The notes: generated by a model from the sequence alone, not told the origin. Numbered from the stretch's first letter, positions 7,692-19,224 are shown. The stretch is DNA of 64,000 bases from Faecalicatena faecalis (GCF_012524165.2 NZ_JABACJ020000001.1:496001-560000); one strand, 5' to 3'. Translations and numbers: made by a program.

Positions 7692-9664
7692 GGAAGCAAA
7701 GAAGAAATCGACAGAGAATGCGGATTGCGGCATCTTTGATTATGGCCGCAGTTTTGGGAAGCACGGTTTGGGGGGCTGGATCTGCAGATGTGATGGCGAA
7801 AGAGAAAGAAAAAAATGTACAGGCACCACAGGTCTCCAAGGAAGAGGTGGTCTACTCCTCTCTGGACAATCAGGGAAAGGTGAAGGAGATTTATGTAGTA
7901 AATGCTTTTAATTTGCCCCGATCAGGGGAGATATCGGATTACGGTGAATATTCTCTTTTGGAGAATCTGACAGATACAGCGGCTCTTACATATGAAGGCG
8001 GGCGTGTGAGTGCACAGGCAGAAAAGGGCCGTTTCTATTATCAGGGGAATATGGTGAGCAAGGAGCTGCCTTGGAATATCCAGATCGATTACACATTGGA
8101 CGGAAAACCAATTGGTGCGAAGCAGCTTGCTGGCGCATCAGGAAAAGTGGGGCTGACTGTCTTGACAACAAAGAATCCGAAGGTGGATCCTATTTTCTAT
8201 GAGAAATATATGCTTCAGGTCACCATCACATTGGATACGTCTATCTGCGAAAATATCGTGGCCAAGGATGCCACTTTAGCAAATGCAGGTTCAGATAAAC
8301 AGGTCACATTTACGGTCATGCCTGAAAAAGAGGGGAGGCTGGAAGTAAAGACAGATGCCTCCGACTTTACGATGAAGGGAATCTCAATCGCTGCCGTTCC
8401 GTTTTCTGCCGGAACAGACATGTTGGATGTCAAGCAGATCGACCAGCTTACTGATGGTCTGAATCAGCTTAGCAGTGGAATCTCACAGCTAAATGGTGGA
8501 GCGCAGCAGTTGAAGGGCGGCGCACAGGTTCTTCAAAATGGAACGGATGAGCTGAAGAACGGAGTGTCAGAATTTAAGAATGGAATTGTCCAATTGAAGG
8601 TGGGGGCCGACGGTATTAGCAGCGGTGCCAGTCTTCTAAGCAGCGGTTCGGGTGAATTCCAGAGCGGGCTGAATCAGGCGGCAGCCGCGGCGGACGAGGT
8701 GCTCAATGGGTCCGGGAAGATCGATCAGGTACTGCAGCTTTTGAAGGCAGGCACAGAAGACTTGGGTAGTCTGGATTTGGGACAGCTTATTGCACTTCCG
8801 AAAGGATTGAATGATCTGGCAGATGGGCTGGAAGGAATACAGGGAGGCTTTGCACAGATTTTCCAGACCCTGGACGATACGATGAGTACAAATCCCGTTA
8901 CAGATCTGACCGAAGAAGAGCTGGGGCAGATCCAACAGGCGATGGGGACGGCGTCTCCTGAGGCACAGGCCGCCTTCGGGAAATTGATGGGCAATTATCA
9001 GTCTGCAATGACATTTTTAAGGACCTATCAGGCGGTCAGTGGAAATTTAGATGAGCTTGTCAATGGCCTGGGTACGATGGTCGAGAACATCAGGGAAATA
9101 TCCACGCGGCTAGAAATGCTTCAAAATATGGACCCGGATAGTCTGAAAGGTCTTGCAGACGGCATTCGCAGCCTGGCAGATGAGTATGAAAGCTTCCACC
9201 AGGGACTAAAGGATTATATGGAAGGCATTCAGCAGATGTCAGACAAGTACACGGAAATCGATGATGGAATTCGCGGACTTGCAGAGGGGACGGCAGGTAT
9301 TTCCAATGGAATCGGAAAGAGCGCAGATGGTGCGGCAAGCCTTTTGGATGGTGCAGGCAGTCTGGACGGCGGCGCAGCCCAATTATCGAATGGAGTCTCA
9401 CAGTTGGCAGACGGCCTGGGTACTTTAAATAAAGAAACACAAAAGATGCCCGATGAGATGAAAAAGCGGATTGATGAAATGATGGACAAATATACGAATC
9501 AGGATTTTGTGCCGATATCCTTTACATCATCTAAGAATCAGAATGTTGTATCCGTACAGTTCGTTCTTTCTACAGATGAGATAAAAAAGGAGGAAGTAAA
9601 ATCCGAGAAGACAGAAGAGAAAACAAAAGAAGGTGTCTGGGAGAAATTGATGGATCTGTTTTAA
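7688..9664 (+). CDS. Secreted LxxG-heptad (YhgE/X10-type) repeat protein partnered with the MMPL exporter
   Basis: 658 residues. A basic N-terminus and hydrophobic stretch (IAASLIMAAVLGSTVWGAG) form a signal peptide or anchor. A beta-rich domain follows (to about 240). Two tracts of xxxLxxG-type heptads (about 250-320 and 520-578; for example LNQLSSGISQLNGGAQQLKG) flank a helical region. These heptads occur in YhgE/Pip-type envelope proteins. Unlike those, no C-terminal membrane domain is present: the tail is Lys/Glu-rich and ends KLMDLF. The 4-nt overlap with the MMPL gene suggests that the two proteins form one export system, with this one reaching into the envelope. This partnership is inferred from context. 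Confidence 0.8.
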   Translation: MRKQRRNRQRMRIAASLIMAAVLGSTVWGAGSADVMAKEKEKNVQAPQVSKEEVVYSSLDNQGKVKEIYVVNAFNLPRSGEISDYGEYSLLENLTDTAALTYEGGRVSAQAEKGRFYYQGNMVSKELPWNIQIDYTLDGKPIGAKQLAGASGKVGLTVLTTKNPKVDPIFYEKYMLQVTITLDTSICENIVAKDATLANAGSDKQVTFTVMPEKEGRLEVKTDASDFTMKGISIAAVPFSAGTDMLDVKQIDQLTDGLNQLSSGISQLNGGAQQLKGGAQVLQNGTDELKNGVSEFKNGIVQLKVGADGISSGASLLSSGSGEFQSGLNQAAAAADEVLNGSGKIDQVLQLLKAGTEDLGSLDLGQLIALPKGLNDLADGLEGIQGGFAQIFQTLDDTMSTNPVTDLTEEELGQIQQAMGTASPEAQAAFGKLMGNYQSAMTFLRTYQAVSGNLDELVNGLGTMVENIREISTRLEMLQNMDPDSLKGLADGIRSLADEYESFHQGLKDYMEGIQQMSDKYTEIDDGIRGLAEGTAGISNGIGKSADGAASLLDGAGSLDGGAAQLSNGVSQLADGLGTLNKETQKMPDEMKKRIDEMMDKYTNQDFVPISFTSSKNQNVVSVQFVLSTDEIKKEEVKSEKTEEKTKEGVWEKLMDLF

Positions 9665-9670
9665 CATAGG

Positions 9671-9736
9671 AAAACGAACCCGGTGAGTGAGAAGTAAAAG
9701 GCGATACTTAAGACTTCCCGCTCACGGGTTCGTTTT
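9671..9736 (+). terminator. Bidirectional terminator between the MMPL operon and pepT
   Basis: AAAACGAACCC (9671-9681) pairs with GGGTTCGTTTT (9726-9736), extended by GTGAG/CTCAC with one bulged base. A and T tracts flank the stem, so it can serve both convergent transcripts. Confidence 0.85.
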
Positions 9737-9739
9737 TGA

Positions 9740-10957
9740 TTATTGTGCGTAGATCTTCACTAATTCAACGGTAATGTCTGTTGCCAGATCCATGCCTTCT
9801 GCCGTGATATGCTCGTAAGGTCCATGGTATCCATGACCGCCGGTTCCCAGGTTCGGGCAGGGCAGTCCTTTAAAGCTTAACTGTGCTCCATCTGTACCGC
9901 CGCGGATCGGAAGAATCAGCGGAGTGACTCCGGCATTCTCACATGCTTTCTTTGCATTGTCAATCAAATGCTTGCATCCATCGATGACTTCTGCCATGTT
10001 GCGGTACTGCTGGGAGATGGTCAGCTTGACAGTTCCTTGTCCCCATTTTTCATTCATCAGCTTTTCGATGTGACGGAGGGTCTCCTGGCGTACCTCAAAG
10101 GTAGCAGCATCATGGTCACGGACGATATAGTTCAATTCGGCATGCCCCACTTCGCCTGACATACTTACCAGATGGTAGAAGCCCTCGTAGTCTTCGGTGT
10201 CACGCGGGGTATCACCGGATGGAAGCATGGAATTGATCTCCATGGCTACCAGACTGGCGTTCACCATGGTGTCCTTGCTGGAACCAGGATGGACATTGAC
10301 GCCTTCCACCTCGAATTGTGCCTTGCAGGCATTGAAATTCTCGAATTGGATCTCGCCTTCTGTATCACCGTCCAGAGTATATCCGAATTCAGCACCGAAT
10401 TCTTCCACATTGAAGTGGGAGGCTCCTGTTCCAATCTCCTCATCAGGAGTAAAGGCGATAGATAACGGGCCATGAGGGATATTCTCTGTGTTGAGACGCT
10501 CGATCATGGTCATGATCTCTGCGATTCCGGCTTTATCATCAGCCCCAAGTACTGTCGTACCGTCACTGGTGATCAGTGTGCGGCCCTTCAAGTCAGGCAG
10601 ATGTTTGAAGGTCTCTGTGCTGATGGTACGTCCGCTTGTCCCCAGAACAAAATCTTTCCCATCATAATTCTCTGTGATCACGGGAACGATATCGTGGTCG
10701 CAGAAATCGGACACCGTATCCATGTGTGCGATAAATCCCAGTTTTGTCTTATCTTCATATCCAGGAGTTGCAGGAATATGACCGTAAACATAGCACTGCT
10801 CGTCTACTCTTGCATCGGACACCCCAAGGTCCTTTAACTCCTGAACGAGTATGTGCGCCAGGTCGAACTGGCAGGCAGAGGAGGGAACAGTCTCACTGTT
10901 CTCGTCACTCGGTGTACGTACGACGACGTACTTTAAAAGTCTTTCATAAGCTCTCAT
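9740..10957 (-). CDS. pepT: Peptidase T (tripeptide aminopeptidase, M20B)
   Basis: 405 residues, the standard length. The two-zinc M20 motifs appear in order: GFIAHMDTVSDF (His-x-Asp), TVLGADDKAGIAEIM (bridging Asp), FTPDEEIGTGA (general-base Glu), YTLDGDTEGEIQFENFNA, and GGTDGAQLSFKGLPCPNLG near the C-terminus, followed by HGPYEHI with the last ligand. The enzyme releases the N-terminal residue of tripeptides in the cytosol. It is monocistronic, convergent with the MMPL operon and divergent from the VanR-like gene. An AAAAGGAGATG ribosome site precedes the ATG. Confidence 0.95.
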   Translation of the reverse strand: MRAYERLLKYVVVRTPSDENSETVPSSACQFDLAHILVQELKDLGVSDARVDEQCYVYGHIPATPGYEDKTKLGFIAHMDTVSDFCDHDIVPVITENYDGKDFVLGTSGRTISTETFKHLPDLKGRTLITSDGTTVLGADDKAGIAEIMTMIERLNTENIPHGPLSIAFTPDEEIGTGASHFNVEEFGAEFGYTLDGDTEGEIQFENFNACKAQFEVEGVNVHPGSSKDTMVNASLVAMEINSMLPSGDTPRDTEDYEGFYHLVSMSGEVGHAELNYIVRDHDAATFEVRQETLRHIEKLMNEKWGQGTVKLTISQQYRNMAEVIDGCKHLIDNAKKACENAGVTPLILPIRGGTDGAQLSFKGLPCPNLGTGGHGYHGPYEHITAEGMDLATDITVELVKIYAQ

Positions 10958-10991
10958 AATGACATCTCCTTTTTATAAATTACTGTTAATT

Positions 10992-11000
10992 ATTATAACA
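10992..11000 (-). promoter_or_regulatory. Extended -10 promoter candidate for pepT
   Basis: Read on the minus strand this is TGTTATAAT, a TGn motif plus a perfect TATAAT. It lies about 35 nt before the pepT ATG at 10957. Confidence 0.55.
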
Positions 11001-11156
11001 CAATAAGAGGTCAGTGGGGAATCTTTTTACCAACTGTTATACTATGCAAGAAGCTTATGCGTTTGACAAAAATATTACAAAATTAATATGGGAATGTTAC
11101 GAACTTATTTTACGAATCGAAATGAAACGGGGATGACTGGAAAGAAACCTTTATGT

Positions 11157-11214
11157 AATCTCAAGAATTTCTTTATAGTTTTGCAACAAAAAAGCTTTAG
11201 AATATGGTTATAAT
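11157..11214 (+). promoter_or_regulatory. Putative VanR-type operator plus -10 box, vanR-like gene
   Basis: AATCTCAAGAA at 11157-11167 lies exactly 52 bp before the first base of a perfect TATAAT at 11209-11214. No -35 box stands at the usual distance, as expected for an activator-dependent promoter. The same 11-mer stands at the same distance from a -10 box before the carboxypeptidase gene. Confidence 0.5.
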
Positions 11215-11266
11215 GAAAATAAGTTTTGTGTGTGATATATTTGCAAGGCTGCAAAGGAGGAGAACA

Positions 11267-11956
11267 ATGGAGCGGATTTTAGTTGTAGATGACGAGAAGG
11301 AGATCGCCGATCTTCTGGATGTATATTTCCAGAATGAAGGCTTTACAGTATCCACGGCAGCTACGGTGGAAGAGGCTTGGAAAAAGATTACCAGCGAACC
11401 GATCAGTATTGCCCTTCTGGATGTCATGCTGCCGGATGGAGACGGCTTTTCGCTGTGCAAAAAAATCCGGGAGCAATTCTTATTTCCTGTTATCATGCTG
11501 ACCGCAAAAGACGAGGAGATGGATAAGATTACGGGCCTGACCTTCGGGGCGGACGATTATGTCACAAAACCGTTTCGCCCAATGGAAGTAGTTGCGCGTG
11601 TAAAGGCGCAGCTTCGGAGAACGACGCGTTACGACCAGCCTCAACTAAGGAGGGAAGATGCATATACGAAAAACGGGATGTTCTTGAATGTGAAAGCGCA
11701 TGAGTGTTATGTCGACGGGAACCTTCTTAACCTGACTCCCACGGAATTTTTGATTTTACGGATTTTATATGAACACCGTGGGGAAGTGGTCAGTGCCGAA
11801 GAGCTGTTTCATGGAATCTGGAAGGATGAATATTTTGAGAAAAGCACAAACACCATTACGACGCATATCCGGCATCTGCGCGAAAAAATGAATGATACGG
11901 AGCAGCCGCGCTATATAAAAACGGTGTGGGGAGTGGGGTATAAAATTGAGAAATAA
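11267..11956 (+). CDS. OmpR-family response regulator, VanR-like
   Basis: 229 residues from the ATG at 11267, preceded by AAAGGAGG; upstream in-frame starts lack a ribosome site. The receiver domain begins MERILVVDDEKEIADLL. The phospho-acceptor is D52 (LLDVMLPD), with T79 and K101 completing the site. The C-terminal winged helix ends IKTVWGVGYKIEK, typical of the OmpR/PhoB class, and overall wording resembles VanR of glycopeptide-resistance clusters. It should bind DNA as a dimer after phosphorylation by the downstream kinase, whose start overlaps it by 11 nt. A probable autoregulatory site lies upstream. Confidence 0.92.
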   Translation: MERILVVDDEKEIADLLDVYFQNEGFTVSTAATVEEAWKKITSEPISIALLDVMLPDGDGFSLCKKIREQFLFPVIMLTAKDEEMDKITGLTFGADDYVTKPFRPMEVVARVKAQLRRTTRYDQPQLRREDAYTKNGMFLNVKAHECYVDGNLLNLTPTEFLILRILYEHRGEVVSAEELFHGIWKDEYFEKSTNTITTHIRHLREKMNDTEQPRYIKTVWGVGYKIEK

Positions 11957-13088
11957 AAAATGGCGGCAAAAGCCATATCAACAGATCATTTGGAAAATGT
12001 ATATACAGACTCTGCTTGTTATCGGAGTCGTAATCTTAGGAGTGCTATTCATTCGCTCTGCCGGGAAGGGGGTTATAGGAAACGGGATCACATATATAAT
12101 ATGCCGGATGTTTGATGTCGACTGGGAGGAAGGTCTCATCCTTTACTGGCACTATGTACGGCAATACTATGCCTATCTTATGGGAATTGCGATTATTGTA
12201 CTGTTCCTTATCTTCTTCCGCATTCTTCTCTTTGGATTTACACACTATTTTGATGAGATCATTGACGGGATCAACACACTTGCAGACGGATCAGAGGGAA
12301 AAATTGAAATGTCAAAAGAGCTTGGCCTTGTGGAAGAGAAGCTGCAGCAGGTAAAGGATGACCTGACAAAACGCACCCGGGAAAAGGAAGAGGCCGAAAA
12401 ACGAAAGGACGAGCTGATCGTTTATCTTGCCCATGATATCAAGACACCACTGACTTCTGTGATAGGGTATTTGGATTTATTAGTAGAGAACACGAAGGTA
12501 TCGCTGGAGCAGCAGAAGAGCTATCTGAGAATTGCAAGAGATAAAGCATTGCGTTTGGAAGCTCTTATCAACGACTTCTTTGAAATCACACATTCTCATG
12601 TTCAGCAGATCGTATTGGATAAGGCTGTTGTAAATCTGGCATATTTGATGGAACAGGTGGTGGCCGAAGCCTATCCACTTTTTCAGAAAGCAGGGAAATC
12701 CGTAGAAACCGATATCGATGCTTCGATTCAAGTGAATGTGGATGCGCAGAAAATAGCCCGTGTATTTACCAATCTGTTGAAAAATGCGATCTACTATAGT
12801 GAGGGAACGGCACCGATTTGTATTGCGGCCTGGGCAGCAGGTCGGTCAGTCAGCATTGCGTTTTCTAATGTGGGAGAAATTAGGAAGGAGGAGATAGAAC
12901 ATATCTTTGAAAAGTTCTATCGTCTGGACAATGCACGCCAGACCAAAACCGGAGGAGCAGGGCTTGGCCTTGCGATCGCAAAGGAAATCGTACAGGTTCA
13001 TGGCGGGAGCATTACGGCTGATTGTAAAGACGGACAGATCATATTGAGTGTTGTACTCCCGGCAGATAATGTACTGATAAAATCATAA
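11946..13088 (+). CDS. VanS-like membrane sensor histidine kinase
   Basis: 380 residues from a TTG start at 11946, overlapping the regulator by 11 nt. There are two membrane helices (about 20-37 and 78-98) with a short outer loop of about 40 residues, then a HAMP-like segment and coiled coil. The H-box YLAHDIKTPLT contains H163. N276 and N280 lie in the N-box, and TGGAGLGLAIAK (335-346) is the G-box. The sequence from the H-box through FFEIT and FEKFYRLDNAR closely follows VanS kinases. No vanH/ligase/vanX genes follow; instead a D-Ala-D-Ala carboxypeptidase does. It probably senses cell-wall state; glycopeptide sensing is possible but unproven. Confidence 0.9.
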   Translation: MRNKKWRQKPYQQIIWKMYIQTLLVIGVVILGVLFIRSAGKGVIGNGITYIICRMFDVDWEEGLILYWHYVRQYYAYLMGIAIIVLFLIFFRILLFGFTHYFDEIIDGINTLADGSEGKIEMSKELGLVEEKLQQVKDDLTKRTREKEEAEKRKDELIVYLAHDIKTPLTSVIGYLDLLVENTKVSLEQQKSYLRIARDKALRLEALINDFFEITHSHVQQIVLDKAVVNLAYLMEQVVAEAYPLFQKAGKSVETDIDASIQVNVDAQKIARVFTNLLKNAIYYSEGTAPICIAAWAAGRSVSIAFSNVGEIRKEEIEHIFEKFYRLDNARQTKTGGAGLGLAIAKEIVQVHGGSITADCKDGQIILSVVLPADNVLIKS

Positions 13089-13100
13089 AAAAATACAGAA

Positions 13101-13158
13101 AATCTCAAGAAACTGTTGAGGAACTCTCAGCATAAAGCACCTTTTCATTTGATAGTAT
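13101..13158 (+). promoter_or_regulatory. Putative VanR-type operator plus -10 box, carboxypeptidase gene
   Basis: AATCTCAAGAA recurs at 13101-13111. Within it starts an 11-bp-spaced direct repeat, TCAAGAAAC (13105) and TTGAGGAAC (13116). TAGTAT (13153-13158) begins exactly 52 bp after the 11-mer start, the same geometry as before the regulator gene. Confidence 0.5.
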
Positions 13159-13184
13159 GAAGCTATTAGATAAGGAGGTGCTTT

Positions 13185-14201
13185 ATGTCATATTATCATA
13201 GAAAAAGAAGAAATTCTGCACGGAGGATTTGGCACAGGAAGAGCAGAGTGGGGGTTTTGATATGTTTAATGCTGGCAGTTGTTCTGGTCATTTTGCTGGC
13301 GGTTGGTTTTTATGAATCAAGTATTCAGGATGAGCTATTCCAAAAAGATGTGGCCAAAGGTGCACATAAGGAGAAGTCTTTACAGCTTCACGCAGCCAAG
13401 TCTGCCGGGCAGAATTTGATTCCCGTGACTGCTATGAAGGGAATCTTGATCTGCTCAGACACCAATGAAATCTTGTGGGACAAGGAGAGTCAGGTGTCTA
13501 TTGCACCAGCTAGCTGTGCGAAACTTCTAAGTGCTCTCACAGTCCTTAAATTTTGTGACGCAGAAGAAACGTTAAAGGTTGGCGAGGAAGTGTATAGAAT
13601 CGCAGAGGATGCTTCCCGTGCGTATTTAAGCATTGGCGTACAGATGAGTGTGCGGCAGGCACTGATCGCGATGCTTCTGCCATCAGGAAACGATGCGGCC
13701 TATGCGCTCGCTGTTTACACAGGACGTAAGATTGCCTTGGATGAAGATCTGAGCATAGACGAAGCTTTGGAGATATTTAAGGATGAAATGAATAAAGAGG
13801 CGAGTAAGCTTGGCGCTCTCGATTCAAAATTCATCTCTCCGGACGGCTATGATACAAATGGGCAGTATACCACTGCGTACGACCTTGCGCTGATCGGACA
13901 AGCTGCCTCAGAAAACGCTTTGATCAGTGAAATTGCAGGAATGGCTTATTCCAGCGAAACATGGTTATCAGGAGAGACGGCGGAATATGAAAACACAAAT
14001 GAGATGCTTTTATCCCAAAGCCCCTATTATATTTCTGAATGCACTGGCCTGAAAACTGGCACAAGCACAAGTGCAGGGGCCTGTCTGGTCATGTCGTTTA
14101 CAGTCGCTGATAAACACTATATAGGTGTCATTATGGGAAGCACAGAAGAAAGACGTTTTGAAGATGCAATGCAGCTTTACAAATTTTTAATAAATAATTA
14201 G
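13185..14201 (+). CDS. Membrane-anchored D-alanyl-D-alanine carboxypeptidase (S11 penicillin-binding protein)
   Basis: 338 residues. A basic N-terminus and one hydrophobic segment (about 22-42) form a signal anchor. The penicillin-binding active-site triad is complete: S110-C-A-K113 (APASCAKLL), S167-G-N169 and K290-T-G292 (GLKTGTSTSAG). The enzyme removes the terminal D-Ala of peptidoglycan stem peptides outside the membrane. The C-terminal beta domain of larger DacA proteins is absent, so it is a short form. Its placement behind a VanRS-like pair, under a matching operator, suggests regulated trimming of the D-Ala-D-Ala target. The stop codon lies inside the CIRCE element of the next operon. 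GGAGGTG precedes the ATG. Confidence 0.9.
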   Translation: MSYYHRKRRNSARRIWHRKSRVGVLICLMLAVVLVILLAVGFYESSIQDELFQKDVAKGAHKEKSLQLHAAKSAGQNLIPVTAMKGILICSDTNEILWDKESQVSIAPASCAKLLSALTVLKFCDAEETLKVGEEVYRIAEDASRAYLSIGVQMSVRQALIAMLLPSGNDAAYALAVYTGRKIALDEDLSIDEALEIFKDEMNKEASKLGALDSKFISPDGYDTNGQYTTAYDLALIGQAASENALISEIAGMAYSSETWLSGETAEYENTNEMLLSQSPYYISECTGLKTGTSTSAGACLVMSFTVADKHYIGVIMGSTEERRFEDAMQLYKFLINN

Positions 14202-14224
14202 CACTCGCACCTTGACAGTGCTAA
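14198..14224. promoter_or_regulatory. CIRCE operator (HrcA binding site)
   Basis: TTAGCACTC, 9 nt, then CAGTGCTAA. This is the CIRCE inverted repeat with one mismatch (C for G) in the right arm. It overlaps the stop codon of the upstream carboxypeptidase gene (14199-14201) and precedes clpB, a classical heat-shock target. Confidence 0.9.
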
Positions 14225-14240
14225 TAACCAGTGTTATTGT
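14212..14240 (+). promoter_or_regulatory. clpB promoter embedded in CIRCE
   Basis: TTGACA at 14212-14217 lies across the CIRCE spacer and right arm. After a 17-nt spacer comes TATTGT at 14235-14240. HrcA bound to CIRCE would cover the -35 box. Confidence 0.7.
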
Positions 14241-14289
14241 TATATTGTTAGTAGAACAAAACAGATGAAATGACAAAGGAGGTCTTTCT

Positions 14290-16883
<2,594 letters not shown>

Positions 16884-16887
<4 letters not shown>

Positions 16888-18122
16888 CGCGGATTATTTT
16901 CCACATAGATGTCAACTCCGCATACCTGAGCTGGACTGCGGTGGAACAATTGAAACAAGGTGCTGATAAGGATCTGCGCGAGATTCCATCCATCATCGGC
17001 GGCGACCAGAAGGCCCGCCGGGGTGTGGTGCTCGCCAAGTCGATTCCGGCTAAAAAATATGGCATTCGCACGGGGGAACCTGTTGCGAATGCCTTTCGTA
17101 AGTGTCCGAATCTTGTAAGTGTACCGCCGGATCACAAGATGTACCGTGAGAAAAGTGACTGTTTGATGGCTTATCTGAAGAGCTTTACGACAGAAATCGA
17201 GCAGGTCAGTGTGGATGAATGCTATATGGATTTTACAGAGATTGCGTGGAAATACTCTTCTCCGGTGGATGCGGCTCTTATTATAAAGGATGGTATCCGA
17301 AGAAAGTTCGGATTCACGGTGAATATTGGAATCTCCTCGAATAAACTGCTGGCGAAGATGGCCTCCGATTTTGAAAAGCCTGATAAGGTACACACACTGT
17401 TCCCGGAAGAAATAAAAGTGAAGATGTGGCCCCTTCCAATCGGAGAATTATACATGGCGGGGCGTTCCAGTGTGGAGACTTTGAAGAAACTGGAGATACA
17501 TACGATCGGTGATCTTGCACAAGCCGACCCGGACCTGATCGCACTGCATATGAAAAGCCATGGGAAGATGCTGTGGGAGTTCGCGAATGGAAAGGGTGAC
17601 GACCATGTTCAGTCTGAGCAGGCGGAAGCGAAAGGAATTGGGAACTCCACGACCCTGTCGGAGGACGCCGTGACGGAGGAAGAGGCGATGGAGGTGTTTA
17701 AGGAGCTGGCGGCCAGTGTAGGCAGAAGGCTTAGAAAAGCAGGGCAGAAGGCTAATATGGTCAGCATGGAGATTAAGTACCACGACTTTCAGAGCGTTTC
17801 CCACCAGACCCAGTTGGACAAACCATCCAGCGAGGATGAAGTTCTGTATGAGACGGCCTGTCAGCTTTTTGAGGAGACATGGGATGGGGAGCCGATTCGG
17901 CTTCTTGGAATACGCACAGCGAAGCTGGTGGATGCGTCTGAGCCGGTCCAGCTTTCAATTTTTGATATAGAGATGCCAAAACCGCCGGATGAGAAGCATC
18001 AGAAATTGAATCGGGCAATGGAGGAGATCCGGTCCAGGTTCGGAAAGGATGCTGTGGTAAAAGCGAGCCTGATGAAGAAGAGTACAGGAAAGAGCAAGGA
18101 ACAAGAAGAAAAACAAGGATAA
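16884..18122 (+). CDS. dinB: Y-family DNA polymerase IV (DinB)
   Basis: 412 residues. The palm opens [14 protein letters not shown] with the first metal-binding Asp. The steric-gate and finger region includes [17 protein letters not shown], and the catalytic [10 protein letters not shown] carries the Asp-Glu pair. Helix-hairpin-helix motifs (thumb) and the little-finger domain follow, and the charged C-terminus could carry the clamp contact (QLSIFD). The enzyme copies past damaged bases at low fidelity. Its ATG overlaps the clpB stop (ATGA), so translation should be coupled to clpB and transcription should rise with heat shock. That link is inferred from the gene arrangement. Confidence 0.93.
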
Positions 18123-18127
18123 ACAAG

Positions 18128-19141
18128 ATGAAGACGAAAAACTATAATATGGAATTGATTAGAACCACCTCATTCGTGATGGTCATTCTCATACATGTGA
18201 CAAATTATTACTGCAGGGCGTACGTGGATATCAGCAGGGGAGAATATTTGTTCTCCTTGATTTTGGATACGGTATCCAGGGTCAGCGTCCCCTGCTTTTT
18301 TATGCTCAGTGGGGCACTGCTTTTGGGAAGAACGGAACGTCTCAGGAAAAATGGAGAGAGGCTTTTGCGGTTCTTGCTGGTCCTGGTGTTCTGGAGCATC
18401 ATATACTACTTTTTTAATGTCTACTATATGGATACACCGTACGATTTGCGCTCTATCTTTTTTGAACCGACGGAGCCGCATCTATGGTATTTGTATGCCA
18501 CCATCCCGATTTATATGGTCCTGCCGTTTTTTCAGATCATGTGCAGAGGGATGAGCGCGAATATGGATAAGGCATTTTTGCTGATGGGAAGTGCCTCAGC
18601 CTTATTTTTGTATTTTTCTTCGCTGCTCCATGAGGAAGCTTATTATGATGTGCCGATCATCGGTGATAAGGTCTATACCTTCTATTTCTTTATCGGATAT
18701 TTTGTATGTAAATACAGGGACAAAATCAAACGCAGTATCTGGCAGATCGTTTTCATTTTTCTTGCCAGCACTTCCCTGAATATTGTGCTGACTGCGTGGA
18801 TGACATTTCGCAGGGGAGATCATTATGAAAGATTTTTGGAGTATGGCTGTCCTCTCGTGATCATCAGCGGCGTTTCTTTCTTTGTGCTGCTGATGCAGAT
18901 TGCAAATGGACAGATTCAGCTAAAGGTGCATACAAGAAAGTGGATTGACAGATGGTGCTCCTGTTCTTTTGGGATTTATCTGATTCACATCCTGTTCCTT
19001 GATAATTATAAGAAATTTGTGGATCCGACGGATATCTCAGCATGGATCGCGGTCCCTGTTCTGACCATTGCGATTCTGGCAGCCTCCTTTGTGTGTGTAT
19101 ACTTTATCAGGAAGCTTTCGTTCGGAAAGTATATTTCGTAA
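18128..19141 (+). CDS. Integral membrane acyltransferase (acyltransferase family 3)
   Basis: 337 residues with about ten hydrophobic segments. The family features are an N-terminal helix with IRTTSFVMVILIHVTNYY, carrying the conserved His of the active site, and a second segment with VPCFFMLSGALLLGR. These proteins move acyl groups, often O-acetyl, onto surface sugars, polysaccharides or peptidoglycan. The acceptor here is unknown. It starts 5 nt after dinB, so it is probably the third gene of the clpB operon, and a terminator follows at once. The ribosome site (AAGGA) is weak. Confidence 0.85.
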   Translation: MKTKNYNMELIRTTSFVMVILIHVTNYYCRAYVDISRGEYLFSLILDTVSRVSVPCFFMLSGALLLGRTERLRKNGERLLRFLLVLVFWSIIYYFFNVYYMDTPYDLRSIFFEPTEPHLWYLYATIPIYMVLPFFQIMCRGMSANMDKAFLLMGSASALFLYFSSLLHEEAYYDVPIIGDKVYTFYFFIGYFVCKYRDKIKRSIWQIVFIFLASTSLNIVLTAWMTFRRGDHYERFLEYGCPLVIISGVSFFVLLMQIANGQIQLKVHTRKWIDRWCSCSFGIYLIHILFLDNYKKFVDPTDISAWIAVPVLTIAILAASFVCVYFIRKLSFGKYIS

Positions 19142-19145
19142 AATG

Positions 19146-19187
19146 AAGTGTAGATAGAAAGAAAAAGTTCTGTCTGCACTTTTTTTA
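19146..19187 (+). terminator. Intrinsic terminator of the clpB-dinB-acyltransferase operon
   Basis: AAGTGTAGATA (19146-19156) pairs with TGTCTGCACTT (19171-19181) with two G-U pairs, followed by a run of T. Confidence 0.8.
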
Positions 19188-19224
19188 GTGAAAAATCTAT
19201 ATAAATTATAAAAAAGCACGAAAA

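Larger units (their letters stand above)
10958..11266. other. Divergent intergenic region pepT / vanR-like (309 bp)
   Basis: No gene is seen. It holds the pepT extended -10 box, a plus-strand extended -10 candidate (TGTTATACT, 11035-11043), an isolated TTGACA at 11063, and the putative VanR-type operator/promoter at 11157-11214. A GCAAAGGAGG ribosome site for the regulator ends it. Confidence 0.6.

Noticed and set aside
8430..9430. Repetitive DNA that could suggest a tandem repeat or CRISPR-like array
   Set aside because: The periodicity is that of coding heptads (LxxG) in frame; there are no identical repeats with unique spacers.
11267..14201. A glycopeptide resistance cluster
   Set aside because: Only the VanR/VanS-like pair is present; no dehydrogenase, D-Ala-D-Lac or D-Ala-D-Ser ligase, or dipeptidase gene follows.
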